A stretch of DNA of 64,000 bases from Ceratodon purpureus (lineage: Eukaryota > Streptophyta > Bryopsida > Pseudoditrichales > Ditrichaceae), in the NCBI GenBank assembly GCA_014871385.1, contig CM026428.1, forward strand, positions 2,614,776 to 2,678,775, in the 5' to 3' direction. Every line of letters starts with the position of its first letter. Position 1 is the stretch's first letter. Below are positions 47,501 to 60,459 of this stretch, piece after piece. Position numbers and translations under genes: made by a program. Under the pieces are notes generated by a model. That model worked only from the letters and a program-made list of their open reading frames with translations. It was not told where the DNA came from and searched no databases.

Positions 47501-48483
47501 TAAACTCTACAGTGTATAGAACCTAAGACATAATATCTTTGTCCAATATACCATGATTTTCATACTTACAAAGTATTTTTAAATCTTACCACATCAAACA
47601 TGATAGGATTTTCATCTTTGAATTTTATGTTTCTTTTTTATATTTTGTAAACCTTGTGATTTTCTTTTCATATTTTGCAACATTAGATGATTAGACTCAT
47701 TTAATATTTATTACAATGTGAAAATGGAATTTGGTCAATGGAATTTGGTTAATAGAATGTAAAATGATTAACTTCATTTTTGGTTTTGAAGAGTAAATGA
47801 TTAATGTGCTGAGAATGTTTTTGGTCGAAAGGTATTGAAACCGTATTAAAGATAATTGTTATTTTGGAAACTACCCCACAAATGTGATATGTTCTGCATA
47901 CATTTTGCTTCTATGTCCCTACCATAAACTCGAAAAATAATAAACATATCATCCACATCTTAAAACACATCAAATCTATCATTAAGATATATGAATTTAA
48001 TTTGAAGAATGTATATTATATATAAAAACATCATATATATTTTTTGATTTTTTTTTTTTTGAAGAAATAGAATGAAACAAAACAAAATTTCAAAAGTTTC
48101 AATGTTAATTTGTTTTCATTGTAAAATTCACCATCTTCATTTTAATATTAATTTCTGCAACACCATATGTGGATAGCAGGTTTATTCATAAATTTCTTAA
48201 AAAAAAAATAAAAAAATAAAAAAATAACAATAGAAAAACAAAAATATGATAAAATATTTAATGTGGTATTTGTCTATTTTCAATCTATCTAAAGAATTTT
48301 TTCTAGTGTTTTTTTTGGAGGTTTTTGCTTTTTTGTTTTTTTGTTTTTTTAATTTATTTATTTTAAGCTTTTGAGAGACAAACCTTATTTTTCCAAAAAA
48401 AATAAATATTATTGTTTTTAAGGATGCACAAGCCTGCTATGGACGTACAATAGTCATTTTGGATGGGTAAGCATTTCGGAAGT
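47501..48483. other. Very AT-rich intergenic DNA
   Basis: No gene or bounded element. Long A and T runs occur at about 48045-48062 and 48200-48400. Confidence 0.5.
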
Positions 48484-49352
48484 TTAACCCCTAAACGACA
48501 ATGCACCCTCTGGGGGTGCAAATGGAGTTTGGGCATGTACCTGCAACTTCAATTTGGATGGGTTTTTATTGAAATTTTAAATGGAGGTGTGCCATTCTGA
48601 GAGCTCCATGTGCATATTTTTATTTTTCAATTCTGACATTGGGATCAAAAGTTATGAAGGTTTGAGTGTCAAACGCTGCTCGTTGGGCAGCTGCTGAAAT
48701 TTTCTAAGAAGCTGTGAATGCAGCAAATTCTGCCCAAAACTGCCCAAAATTGTGAAAATCTCCAAAAATCTGCCCAAAGACAAAACTTTGAAATTCCACC
48801 AAAAATTGAGATTTTGATATTTTTCAAAAATAAAAAATTTCATGTATAGAGAAGGCAGTAGAGCATGTTCCCACCGTTCCGATTTTCAATCCAATTTTTT
48901 TTCATATGCTATTTCTATTGTCCAAAAACGGCCTTTGTTTGTGAATTTCAGTATACCCCCTTGCGGAAAATGATTTTTTTGGCAACCTTCCACAACTTTT
49001 TTGAATATAATTTTCTTATTACAATTAGTTAACTTAGTCTTCTTTGACGTGCATCAAAACCGCCAAAATCCATAACGCAAAAAAATGGTTTTTTGGGCCT
49101 TCAAAACTCTGATGTCCCCTTTTTTTGCAGGGAAAAAAAACTTGTTTTTCTACTTTGAACGTTATGATCTTGCAATTGGTGAAGAATGAGTGTGTGAGAT
49201 TTGGTGGACATGTAGACATAGAAGTTAGCTACAAGATCTTACGGTTAGATGTATTAGTAAGGACCCCAAGATTGCAAAATCCACCTTGCTTTGAAGAGGG
49301 TCTGTTTTGAGGCAGTTTTGATGAAAAATACCCTCAGAAATTTAAGGGTTAA
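48484..49352. mobile_element. TTAA-flanked CCC-ended element 3 (piggyBac-like MITE)
   Basis: TTAA at 48484-48487 then CCCCTAAACGACAATGCACC; the right end reads AATTTAAGGG then TTAA at 49349-49352. 869 bp. Inverted relative to 41704-42698, with which it shares most of its right part (GTAGACATAGAAGTTAGCTA, GATTTGGTGGACATG and others). No coding capacity. Confidence 0.85.
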
Positions 49353-52184
49353 ATTTGCTTCCACAACATAGATGTGGAAAGAAATTTTATAAGGAGACGC
49401 AAGTACGTAGATTAACAGAGTGTAGAGTGATTTTTCTAAACTGTAGTACTGTAAATTGGAGATTGTTGACATTTGGGGGATATAAAATTTGAAGCGCCCT
49501 TGAGAGTAGGAGGTTGGCTTGACCAGTACAAAGATGATTGATGAAAGTCTGCAGAGGTCACACAAGCTTTGACTGCCCAATCCTCAGGGATGGACAAATT
49601 TGTCCATGAGCGAAAGAACTCTCATGACCTTGAGTGATTCCCACAGAGCCACAGCCAGATGGTTGCCGCAGGTCAACAAGTCTGTTGGTGCCCTGTCCTT
49701 CAAGTGTTGCAACAAACGACCGTTTATTTTGAAATACTCAATAGAACGTTTGAAAATTGTAGACTTTGGCTTGATTCCATTGTAATACGGAGAAAAAAAA
49801 TTACATTTTTAGTGTTAAAAATTTGACTAAAACACTCCAAATTCTCCGGGGCCATTAGTTGGTCTGTTGAAGTGTAGTGGGCTTTCCAAAGGAAGAAGTT
49901 GACATTAGAAAGTTAGAGTTTCAACTCTAGAACTGGATTTTATGGTTTACAAACTTCATATTACAAACTATTCTCAATGGAGCTAGATAAATTTGGGTAA
50001 CATTGGGTAATATCACCTCCAAATCCTCACTAGATGGACGTAACAGTCTACAGCCAAGGTGCCCTATTGCACCTGAAACTCCATGTTGATGCTCTGCCTT
50101 AAAATTAATCCAACTATTTTGTCCTTCCACCCTTGGTGCTTGTAATACAACCCGTTTAGACTTGGAGCCCGCATCCTTGGAGGTGCACCCCTCCATTATG
50201 ACATCATCTTTTAGGTTCAAGGCTTCACATGACACTTCTTCCCAATGTCAAGGTGCCATGTCTATACGATGATAGAGGGTGATGTCATCATCAAAAACAC
50301 CTTAAAGAACTCTAATTTAAAGTGCACCACCTTGCACCTTCCAAATCTCACTTGTATCTTTGAAAGACATCAAATTAGATATTGATCAATTGTTTTTCCA
50401 TATGGACATGTCACAAAAGTAAAAAACCATTTGATGAATAATTTCTAATCATCAAAATTCACGTTTTGAAGAAAATTTCATTGCCAATTGTTAAAGTCAT
50501 ATATTATGGTACATTTGAATTTTGTCAAATAATTGGGTCCTTTAAGGTTTGAATTCAAACTCGCAATTTTTTTTTAATTAATTTGGAAACCAAGTGACTA
50601 AAATTTTAGGAACATTAAATTGATTATGAGGGAGCTATTTTAGCTATCATGAAGGTAATAGCAATGTGCATTTGTAGATGAAATGATGCTTTCTGGTGAA
50701 GGTGTTCGGAGCCTGGTCTCTAAAGAATGTAATGGCTTAACTTGTTCACAATGCACCACTGATTTACCTACCAGTCTGGGAAAAGATGATTCACAATCCT
50801 AACTGAATTCTGACTACTCTTTCTCAGAATGGGCATGAATGGGCATGATCAGGGAGCAGCTCTGGTCCTGGCAGGCCCTCGGCCCTCAGGCTCTCCACTA
50901 ACCTCAACTCATATGAAGCTCGTGAATCATAACTTATGGTCGAGCCACCCATAACCGATCACTTAAGGATTTTAGTATATGATATGAAGGTATATAATTT
51001 TTTAAGGATTTTTTGTGTGTGCAAATATAAGGTTCTTGTTGAATGCAAAAAGTTCCGTGATTTTATTCCCACTATTCAAATAGTTATGATTATTTGAAGT
51101 GAGAAGTTGCTCAGTTGCTTGTAATCCACAACCAATCTATAGAGTGCTACATAACCACTCACTGTAAGAGTAGTTTTTAATCATCCTGGTACATATAATT
51201 GTCGACAAAGCAAGTCATAATTTCTTTAACACAAATATGTGAGAACCAATACGAGTGAACCACCTAAGCATGTTTATAACCATACACAAAAATTGGAAAT
51301 GATCGGAAATGTGTCCAGCCCATGACTATTTCTATGTATCCTATGTGATGCCGATGGGGTCCTAGTTAGTAATGGGTGGCTTGACCTTATACTCATTGAA
51401 GGATGAGTAGAAAACATGAATGGTACAACCATGAAAAACATACAATTGGAATAGGAATGTCATGCAGGAAGCAAATGAGATGCACCATTGCACACCCGCT
51501 AAACACTATTGGGTTGAAGGTCAAGAGTCCAAAGAATTAAACCAATTGAATTGTTGAAATATTGGAAACATGTGTGTTGGGCTTTCTCAGTCAACAAGTT
51601 GGGTTTTGGATGGAGTTTGGACTTGTCATGAATGAAAATCTAAACTTCTTAAAGAGCCCGAACTATTTTTTTTCCCCTTAAAGTTTGCGCAAAAAACAAA
51701 AAATACTATATATCAATGGTTTGTTGTCCTCTAGAAGCCTTGTCATACTTTGTTTATTAATTCATCTTGTTCACATCCACTAGCATCATACATAGGCTTG
51801 GTATAAAAAGGGCTAACTTTGATTGGCCATGACCTCTTCAAAATAATGAATCTTTTGCTGAAATTATTTCGTCATTTTTTAAACACAATTATACACCTCT
51901 TTTTATTTTTTTCACATTTTATTTGATTTCTTCAACATTCTACAAACTTTCAAATATTTGGTTTATGGATCTTGGGCTTTGAGATTGGACTTTGGGGCTT
52001 TACATAATGACTAATAAAAAAGAACAACTGATATTTTAAAATAGTTTTACAATCTAAAATTTTGAATTCTATATGACTCTAGATTTGAGCCAAGTGCAAA
52101 GTGGCCATCATTGTATTTTTGCTTTGATTAGATTCTTAGCATTGCATATACATCTACAATGGTCCTTGGAAATGCATGCAAAAA
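49353..52184. other. AT-rich intergenic DNA
   Basis: No gene supported; the minus frame at 49927-50235 has no recognised domain. The direct repeat GAATGGGCATGAATGGGCATG lies at about 50827. Confidence 0.4.
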
Positions 52185-53115
52185 TTAACCCCTAAAGGAC
52201 AATAGTCCTAGAATGGGCTTTTTTAGAATTCGGGCATGTACCTGTGACTTCAATTAAAGTCAAGATTTTTTGAAACTTTTTGTGAATATAGGCCATAACA
52301 AGAACTTTGAGGGAATCTAATTATTTTTTTCAATTGGATATTTATAAAAATAGTTATGGTACCCGAAGTGGAAAAAACTGCTCAAAGGGCAATTCGGGCA
52401 GCCATGCTAAATATATCAATTACCTCTGAAAATATTTCTATAAATACTTCATGATGTCATCTTTGAGGTTTTCCAAAAAAAACGACTTTGAATGCATAAT
52501 GTTCACTCCACAAAATATCAAAGTTTTCTCACCGTTTTAGGCAGTGTACTAAAAAAACTTCTTCTTTCCTTCATAAAAGTCACAAAAAATATTATTTTAG
52601 GTTTTTTCTTTTTTTCATTTAAAATATCAACGTCAATCTTTACATTGACGGTTTGGATTGGGACTTTCGAACATAATGGAATTTCTAGAAAAGAAATAAG
52701 ATTTAGCATTCTTGTGTATTCAACTTAATAAAAATATTGTTTTCAACATGCTACACTTGACTTTTGAGAGTAATGTTTTTAATACAATTAGGTAACTTAG
52801 TCTTCTTTGACATGCATCAAAACCCCACAATCTATAATACAAAAAACCTAAGGGAAAAAAAGTTAGATTGTGTCAACCTAGTCAAAAATCTTGTCAAAAA
52901 AGTTTGTTTTCAAATTTCAATTGCTATAATCTTCTAATATTTACGGCCGATTATATTGAATTTTTTTGAGCTGTCTACTACACTAATCTTGTTGAAGATC
53001 TTACGGTTAGAATTAGAAAAAATTTGTTTTTTAGTCATTCATGCTTTTCACATTGGAATTGGCAGTTTTGGAGCGTTTTTTTGGTGAAACATAGTCAAGG
53101 AACTTTAGGGGTTAA
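52185..53115. mobile_element. TTAA-flanked CCC-ended element 4 (piggyBac-like MITE)
   Basis: TTAA at 52185-52188 then CCCCTAAAGGACAATAGTCC; the right end reads CAAGGAACTTTAGGGG then TTAA at 53112-53115. The ends share CCCCTAAAG. 931 bp, inverted relative to 45067-45973 and 61943-62793. The best-preserved member by its ends. No transposase ORF. Confidence 0.88.
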
Positions 53116-56100
53116 ACATTTCAAATTTATTATGTATAGATTTGATAAGGTGTATCCGTAGGGATAATATAATTTGATGGTTTTAAATGTGGCTAATATA
53201 CAAGCTTCAAGAGAGAGAAACTTTGGTCTCTAGAGGAGACCGACGTGAATGGAGTGTCTGTTCGATCCACCCCCAAGTCAAAGTCCACAGGACAAAGGTA
53301 TGATAGTAAAGATCTACTCCCCCTTTCGAGAGTAGACACTTTAGTCACAAGTAACCGGAACAAAAACAAAGAGAGAAAGAAAGAGAAAGTGTGAAAAGAC
53401 GGAGTGATGTGGAGGAGAGGCATGAAAATGAGAGGTAGGGAGACGTGCGTAAGTAGGGAGTTGTGTAAAGTGAAAGCTATGGTGGGTCTAGGTTTTCGGA
53501 CAACGGTTGGTGGTTTTCGAGTCGTCGTTTGTGTAGGAGGATAGACATGGTGTAGTAGATAGCAATAGTGTTGATGTTTTTGAAGGTAGTTTTGATGGTA
53601 GGCTGGGGGATTTTGAAGTTGTCTTCAAGAAGTTTCATTGAGGGAATGTGTGTAGTGGCAAGCTTCAAGACATTATAACACCTATAGTTAATTTCATCAA
53701 ATATTTGTAAATTGACAATCCAATTCATAGCTCTTATTTTAGACCCCTAACCTTTCAAGATAGTTCTTTTGCCTCAACAAATAATTAGACAAATAGGCTC
53801 AAAAATTTACAACCAATTATTTAATATTCATTTTCATGTATTCTTAATACATCTCTATTTTCATTGGAATATAAATAGACTCTTTCTCTACTCAACTTTG
53901 TTTTACACTATTCATGGTCATGAAGAATTGACTTTGGATTTCTTGTCCAGGAAGATTTCATTTGATTTTTGATTTTTTGAAGAGCCACATTGGCTCATTG
54001 AAGGGCAACGCAAGGGGCTTTGGGCTTTAGTCTAAAGTCCAAGAGGTCACTTTTCTACTTCTTTGAAATTTGATTGATGGAATTTGAATGACTCTCAATC
54101 TTTGGCCCAAGAATGAACCAGCCCTAGGACATAACTTTGATGTACCAGCCTGGAGTTATGCAAGACAACCAGCGTTGGTGGTGACATAGAAATTTGCTCA
54201 ATCTGGAGAATCCTGATTCTTTGGGTCATGTAATTTAGCAACTGCACCGGAAGTGGCGTACATCAGTTGACCACAAATTTTAATATATAGCCGAATAACT
54301 TAGTTTGCCCTGCTCACAGTGAGTTGCAACTCCTTTACCATACATCAATACCAGGATCGTTCATAAATAATTCTTAAGAGAATATTGGAAAATATTCTTA
54401 ACAAAAAATATTGGAAAATTTTTAGGGTAGAAAAATAAAATAAAATAATTTATTTTTCTGTAATATTAGTCTATATTAATCCAAGTAAATTATTTTTAGT
54501 GGGATTTTTTTTTGAAAATATCAAAATTAATTTTTTTTTTGGGAAGGACGAACTTCATCTTTCCTAAATAAATAAACGTTTATTCAGGGGTGAACGAACT
54601 TGCGATAAACGTATGGTACTCCCCAAATGCATCTTTACCTCAAAATTTATGGAAGGGTGGAAACAAATTACAGGGGATGGTGCAGCCCTCCGCCCAGGTC
54701 TCAAGGCCACTGCCATATCCAGGCAGAACCTGGCAGCTACAGAAAAAGCGCAACATTTGCAACTTATTACATTGCTGAAGAGTCTGGTTCCCCAAGCAGA
54801 GACCCACATGGCCACCTCCTCTTCCAAACACCAACCTTATGTGTCTGCAATTCTATCAGACTAAATAGCTAGCTCAAACTTCAAAGCATTTTATTTGACC
54901 AAGTAATTCAAACAAAGTTTCTGCCAGCATTTAAATTGCTGGCATATTTTCGCCTAAATCTTACCTCATTTTGGATGTGGCTATCTATACATTGAAAAAA
55001 GTGAGCAAAAAAATGGATGAAATTGCCAAAGTCTTCTAAAAAATTAACCAAATTTACCATTGTTTGGGTGAAAGTGCCTTGTAATAGACAATTTTATGGA
55101 TGAGCGTGTTTAAATGGATAATTCTATACATGTTTTTCTTACTTGGCTTCATTCCTAGGTGTGTGTCGCTTTACCTATGGAACAACCAAAAGAAAAAATG
55201 CTGGTTTCTGCTACTCAATTTTTATTTAGTGGGCATGTGGGCTCGTTTAGAAATGCTGCCAGTCAGTTTAAATTCCAATGGCATCTACAGAAATTTATGT
55301 GATCAATCTAGTTCCAGAATTTCATGTGGTTTAAGAGATAATTACTAAACTATGTAATGCAGTACTATTTAACCAAATCAGAGTGATAGGAATAAAAGGA
55401 GCTGGAGGTACCCATGTACTTTGTACATCTCGAGGCCTGATTAACTTATTAGAATCAAGGGAATGTGGCAGAGGCTGCAGAGTGTATTTGGTCAAAGGGT
55501 TGCTTGAGAACGGAAGCATATTATGGCATTTAATCCGAGAATGTGCAAGACAGTCTGCATATCCAACTCTTCAATAGCTCTCCTCAGACTCACACTTGAA
55601 CCTGAAGGCTGGCATCACCACGAAGTTAATCTGGATTAGGATCATGTGGGTTTGACCGCGGGAGCTTGGTTTCAATCCGATTCTCCGAAACTTGAGATTG
55701 GAGCAGGAGTCTGAAATTGAAGCAGTCTGCCCTTGTCAAAGGTACCTCATTAAAAGTTCCTCTCAGGTGCATTGAGGCATCTACTTTGGTTTCAGCAGCG
55801 TGTAATTGTGCATTGTGTACAATGTTAGCTTCATTTAAGTTGATATTGAGTAAATTTTAAGTGTGGTTTCAAATTAAAAATCCTCGCACATATGAACTGT
55901 CTAGACATTCTGGCAATTTTTTTGGTGGGAAGAGAAGGTTGTAATGTTGCAAGTCCTGTGTTGTACATAGTGTATTTGTACTGTTCTAGTTAGCTCAGAA
56001 ATTGGATATTGCATCTGAATTACCAGGTAGATTTGGAGGTGGAGTTGTTGCTAACTTGCTGGGACAGTTGGGAGTTGTTGCTGGGACAGTAGGCTGCTGA

Positions 56101-56126
56101 ATGCACTTAAGTGTTTGTATAACACC
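53116..56126. other. AT-rich intergenic DNA
   Basis: No gene supported. The part at 53200-53470 is GC-richer with GA-rich tracts. At 54564-54872 four frames on both strands are open together, which indicates composition and not coding. Confidence 0.4.
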
Positions 56127-56890
56127 TTAACCCCCAAATGCCTGAGCCTATGACCACGGAAATAGACTTTGACTTTGGATGCTCTATTTTGCTACTATAA
56201 ATAATGTAAAATATGAATTTTAAACTTTTCTTAGCTATATACACATGTTATCTACAAGAAATAATTTTATCAAAATTAAATGTTTCAAAATGTAATTAAT
56301 ATAAATTTTCAAATAAAAACAAACAAAGAAAATTCATATCAAATATAGGTTATACTAAAAAAATTATGAAATATTTACCATAGATGAATATGACAACCAA
56401 AAACCTTATATTAGTTACCGTGCTCAAAAATTATGTTTTAATTCAAAAATATGATGAAAAAACCTAAAACCGTGGAAAATCAAGAAGTAGCCACGGTTAT
56501 ACCCCTTCATCTTATACCAGCTATAAATCACTCAATTTTAGGTATTTTTCAAAATTTTAGACTGGACTGGAAAATAGATTTGCCAAACTACATTTCATTA
56601 GTTTACCTCAGCTGCAAAAAAGATCATCCCGATAGTCAAAATTGTGTTTCACTTGTCTGTATCAAGGAATTTTTGAGTACACACAAGGTATTGATCTTTT
56701 TGACTTTAAGGAGGCACCAAAATTCATGACATTATTATTTTGAAAATTTATTAATGAGATTAGATAGATTTCTCACAACTTTACAACATGAAAAAAAAAA
56801 TGGATGAAAAATTGTCATTTGGATGACAGTTATGGAACTTGGGAAAATGAAAACAACCAGTTTTTAGTCGTTTAGGCATTTAGGGGTTAA
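56127..56890. mobile_element. TTAA-flanked CCC-ended element 5, a second subfamily
   Basis: TTAA at 56127-56130 then CCCCCAAATGCCTGAGCC; the right end read inverted is CCCCTAAATGCCTAAACG, with TTAA at 56887-56890. The inverted ends are about 14 bp with two mismatches. 764 bp, and the interior is unlike the other members. A 92-codon frame at 56451-56729 has no recognised domain. Confidence 0.85.
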
Positions 56891-57093
56891 CCTATTGCAA
56901 ACTATGTTTGATTTTCACTCTATGTACAACTGCACCGTGATGGTGACAATGCAACACCTACTTTGTCCAGAGTAACCATGCTCTTCAAGTAATGTTACAT
57001 GAGTTCATTCTCATCTATTCTTGAAAGAACACTAGATTTAATTTGAGTGATAATTCAAAAAATACACATTTGAGTCTTTGACACACCTAAGCT

Positions 57094-57561
57094 CCCTTTA
57101 CACTACATGTGAAAGGTCATGAGAAAAGAATTTCCAGCCAATGACATGCCTAGAAATTGAGAGGACCAAGAAATGTCACTTTACACCCAAAATTTCAGCC
57201 TAAAGAACAAAGCAAGGAGAAAATGACATGGACAGCACTTTGGTCCTTAGTGGTAACAAAAAGGCACATTTTTAAAGACCCCCGGATTTTTAGTCAGGCC
57301 CACCTCTTGAGGTGGGCCCGACTAAAAATCCGGGGAGCCATTTGGCCAAAATTCTCACATCCAATCATTTTCATTTTTTTAATGATTTCTCATAATCCTA
57401 CATTAAAAAATGTATTAATAATTTCAGCACATTGTTTTTTAGGCCCCTTCTCACTTTACACTATATCCAAAGGATGTCAAATTTAGAGTTGGTCTTCTCA
57501 AGAATGGGCAGTGGCCTTTGGCTGATTCTCTCCACGACTTCTTGTTCTAGTGTAAAGAGGG
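57094..57561. mobile_element. hAT-like MITE
   Basis: The left end is CCCTTTACACTAC and the right end, inverted, is CCCTCTTTACACTAG. The left flank is CCTAAGCT (57086-57093). On the right the same eight bases begin at 57562 (CCTAA) but are interrupted by the Ty3/gypsy insertion and resume as CCTAAGCT at 61210-61217. Removing the later insertion gives a perfect 8-bp target duplication, the hAT size. 468 bp; it holds a hairpin at 57280-57335. Confidence 0.8.
57280..57335. repeat. 27-bp-arm hairpin inside the hAT-like MITE
   Basis: The arm 57280-57306 (CCCCGGATTTTTAGTC, then GGCCCACCTC) pairs with 57309-57335 with one mismatch and a 2-base loop. It is the strongest simple palindrome in the window. 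Confidence 0.9.
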
Positions 57562-57566
57562 CCTAA

Positions 57567-57822
57567 TATTAGACTTTAAGATAGTGAACACTCATAATAA
57601 ACAACCATTTATTAAATAAGATGCATAGTGAGGGAATAATCCCTCACTGTGTTTAAATACTCACAATTTGTGGCTAGCAGTTTGCTAACTGCTAGTCCCG
57701 GCGGCTCAGCCGCCTTGCAGCCGCCCATACGGCGGCTATAGCCGCCACTAACGGTTTGCGTGTTCACACTATGATGTTTCATTAGATCCCTAACCCTGTT
57801 CACACTAGTTATGTTCCTAACA
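57567..57822 (-). repeat. 3' LTR (256 bp) with GC-rich nested palindromes
   Basis: It shares TATTAGACTTTAAGATAGTG at one end and CTAGTTATGTTCCTAACA at the other with the second LTR. Inside it has CTAGCAGTT/AACTGCTAG and several GGCGGCT/AGCCGCC inverted repeats at about 57675-57750. Confidence 0.88.
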
Positions 57823-57836
57823 TTACCCCCCCTTCT
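57823..57836 (-). other. Polypurine tract of the Ty3/gypsy element
   Basis: The minus strand reads GAAGGGGGGGTAA immediately before the LTR start TGTTAG, the position of a plus-strand primer in LTR elements. Confidence 0.7.
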
Positions 57837-57889
57837 AGGTCATTGAGGTGAGCGGGGGGCTTCGGAGTGTAATCGATGAAACTCGCGAA

Positions 57890-58781
57890 TCTTAAGGGGT
57901 GCGTTGCGGAAATGTGTTGCCGGTTCCTAGAAATCTTTTTCTGGTCTGTATCCTTTCCATGCTACTAAATATTGTAGTTTTCGATGTCGACCCGCAATTC
58001 GAGAATCTATTATTTGTTGAACCTCCCATTCCAAATCTCTTGCTGGGGTAACGACCGGAGGTGGAGGGACTTGTCGACGGCCAATAATGGTGTCTTGTCG
58101 GTAGGGTTCTAATACGGCTACATGGAAGACGTTGTGGATGCGGAGGGTAGCTGGCAGCTTTATTTGGTATACTAAGTCGGATAATTTGGAGATAATCCGA
58201 AAGGGTCATAGGAATTTGGGTCCTAATTTCTTTGATGGAGATGTCGTAGCAATGTGTTCACTGCGGAGAAGAACGTAGTCGGCAGTGGTCATCATGCTAT
58301 GGTGTTTTTACTAACGTGATTTGTGTTTGTGGTTCTTGCATTGAAGTTAACTTTGCCAACAGTCCGGGGGACCGATATTGTACCTAGGTTGATCTTGAAC
58401 TTAGCTGTCGTAAAATTTCTTCGCGTGTTCTTCTGCTACTTGGATCATTGTTTTTATCTCTTCATGTAATTGATGTAGTAGTCGTACTCTGTCTTCTGCT
58501 GCGGGTATTGTGGTTGTGGTAGGTGACGAAAACGAGAGAGCTGGATGGTATCCATAGGTGGCATAGAAAGGAGAGTACCTAGTTGTTGAATGAAGAGAGT
58601 TGTTGTATGCAAACTCTGCTATCGGAAGAAGATCAGCCCAGTCGTCTTGGCGTTTTGTGGTGAACATCCGAAGAAGTTGTTCTAAGTGTTGATTTACCCG
58701 CTCGGTTTGTTTGTCTGACTGAAGGTGAAAGGCCGTTGTAGGAGCTAGTTGAATCCGTAGAAGTTCACGAAGACGGCCCAT
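57890..58781 (-). pseudogene. Integrase C-terminus plus chromodomain, broken
   Basis: The frame 58781-58401 codes the end of a Ty3/gypsy integrase core (STAFHLQSDKQTE-like block in the form TTAFHLQSDKQTERVN, then LPIAEFAYNN and TRYSPFYATYG). Further on, another frame reads a typical chromovirus linker and chromodomain (NVFHVAVLEPY, then EWEVQQIIDSR, then YLVAWKGY). A stop codon falls just after the W-K-G-Y block near 57927, and the joining region between the two parts is frameshifted. Upstream, the start of the integrase core has been deleted: a VTKMAR-like block runs straight into GRLRELL at about 58780, where GGCCCGTCTTC-like sequence is repeated, suggesting a deletion at a short direct repeat. 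It cannot make a working integrase. Confidence 0.85.
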
Positions 58782-59507
58782 GAAGACGGGCCATTTTTGT
58801 AACTCTCTGAATTTGGTTGTCAGTCTGTACCATGACTGGCGTTAGTATGGAGATTGGTTGTGCGTTCTGTCCTGCCAATTCTTGGTGCCTATATTCTTGA
58901 ATAATTAACGGAATAGCTGCATTTAACCCCGTTTGAATTTGTTGTTGGATAAATGTACTCCAATCTCCTCCGATAAATGCCATGCCTGATAGATCCCGAA
59001 TGGGACTTCTTTCAGGTTCCATTTTTTCTAAAATTTTTAAAATTTTAAATTTTAAATTTTTACATTTTAAACTTGTTCATGGATCCTTTTCCTTATTCTT
59101 TTTTGCAGTTTGCTGGATCAAAGTTGGCGAGGTCGTACATTCCTCGTTGTTGTCTCTCATTCTTGTAATTCTGCCATTGCCTTCTCAGTCTTCTCTGCGA
59201 CTAGTATTTTCATGTCTACGATAAAGGTATCTAGTGGTGATAATTCCAGGTCAAAGTTGGTTCCATGTTGCATGCTGAAAGAAAAGTCAAACACCCGTTT
59301 GCAGGAGACGTTCTCTAGTTGTTCTTTAAGCATTACTAGGTCTTCAACTCTATCAGTTCCCCGAATTATCGCTCTGATCAGTTGACCGTGATGGTTATCA
59401 TTAACATACTTTGAGAGCCATCCTTCTGCATCATTAATCATAGTATAGATCAATTCTGCTCTAATTACTAGTTTCAAGTGGCTAATAGTCATGAGTTTGC
59501 CCGGCAT
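58765..59507 (-). pseudogene. Gag-like remnant of the Ty3/gypsy element
   Basis: Two frames (59507-59157 and 59022-58765) hold hydrophilic, helix-rich sequence of the kind seen in gag regions, including a stretch with GDWSTFIQQQIQTGLNAA. No zinc knuckle (CCHC) is visible. The identification rests mainly on position ahead of integrase, so it is tentative. Confidence 0.4.
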
Positions 59508-60459
59508 TGGAAACCCTTGTAATGTTTTGAAAAAAATCTTGTTTTTCCTTTCAACTCTTCTTTTTTCAATGATTTCTTTGATTCTCGGAGTACCATTCCT
59601 GGTTTATCTTTCTTCTTCTTTTTTTTTTTATGCTTTTCCATCCATTACACGACCATTCCTTATTACCGCACCTTAGTGCTTTTTTGCAACCGGGGCTCGC
59701 CGATAACCGCGATAGCCACCCTATGGCTGCGGTAACTACCCTATGGCCGTGGCGGCTAGGATTTCCCCGCCGCTCAGGTTTCGGCGTTCGTGGCGTTCAG
59801 CCTTCAAAACCCTCGGTTTTTTTCTTGCATCTCACCAGTCGCCGCAGCTATCCATTTGCCTCTCTGCTTGCATTCCACCTCCAAACAATTTCTGCAGTCA
59901 GGTTAGGATGTTACTTGTTTAATTTATGTAATTTGTGTGAGTGTGTTGCGGCTTGTGTAAGTTCGCGAGGGTTGATTGTGTGGTGGTTTTGTGTGAGTGC
60001 AGTGTGTATTGGGTCTGATTTGTGTGTGAGTATCGGTGTGTATTTGGTTTTGTGAGTGAGTGCGGTGATTGAATCGTGAAAAATAATTCAAATGTCTAAG
60101 AATACAAGTGAGACGTAGCAGTTTCTCCAATGCCTTATTCATGATTTTAATGTTGCATCGAAATATTTTGAGCAATCTGTTTTATGGGTTTTGCAGATCA
60201 CCGAAGGTTGGATCACCGAAGTTTCTAGCGGTGATTTGCAACTTCACTTGGTTTTTGATAAGTTTTGGTTTTTCCTGCAGGTTTTGCATTGCAAGTTGTG
60301 CATCATAGGTGCAGTTTGATTTATTCAAATGTTTGTAGGTACATTGTGAATCAACTGTTTGATTTAATCAAATGAACTAATCGCAAGTACATTGTGAATC
60401 AAATGCTTTTAACTAGTTAGTGTATTGTACTTTTAATGCATGCTTGACTCTGTGGTATT

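Noticed and set aside
52492-52728. ORFs inside TTAA element 4 as a possible transposase
   Set aside because: Under 80 codons, low complexity, no DDE residues that can be placed, and not conserved as frames in the sister elements.
54564-54872. Overlapping ORFs on both strands
   Set aside because: At least four frames open together over a stretch of low stop-codon density; no domain in any of them.
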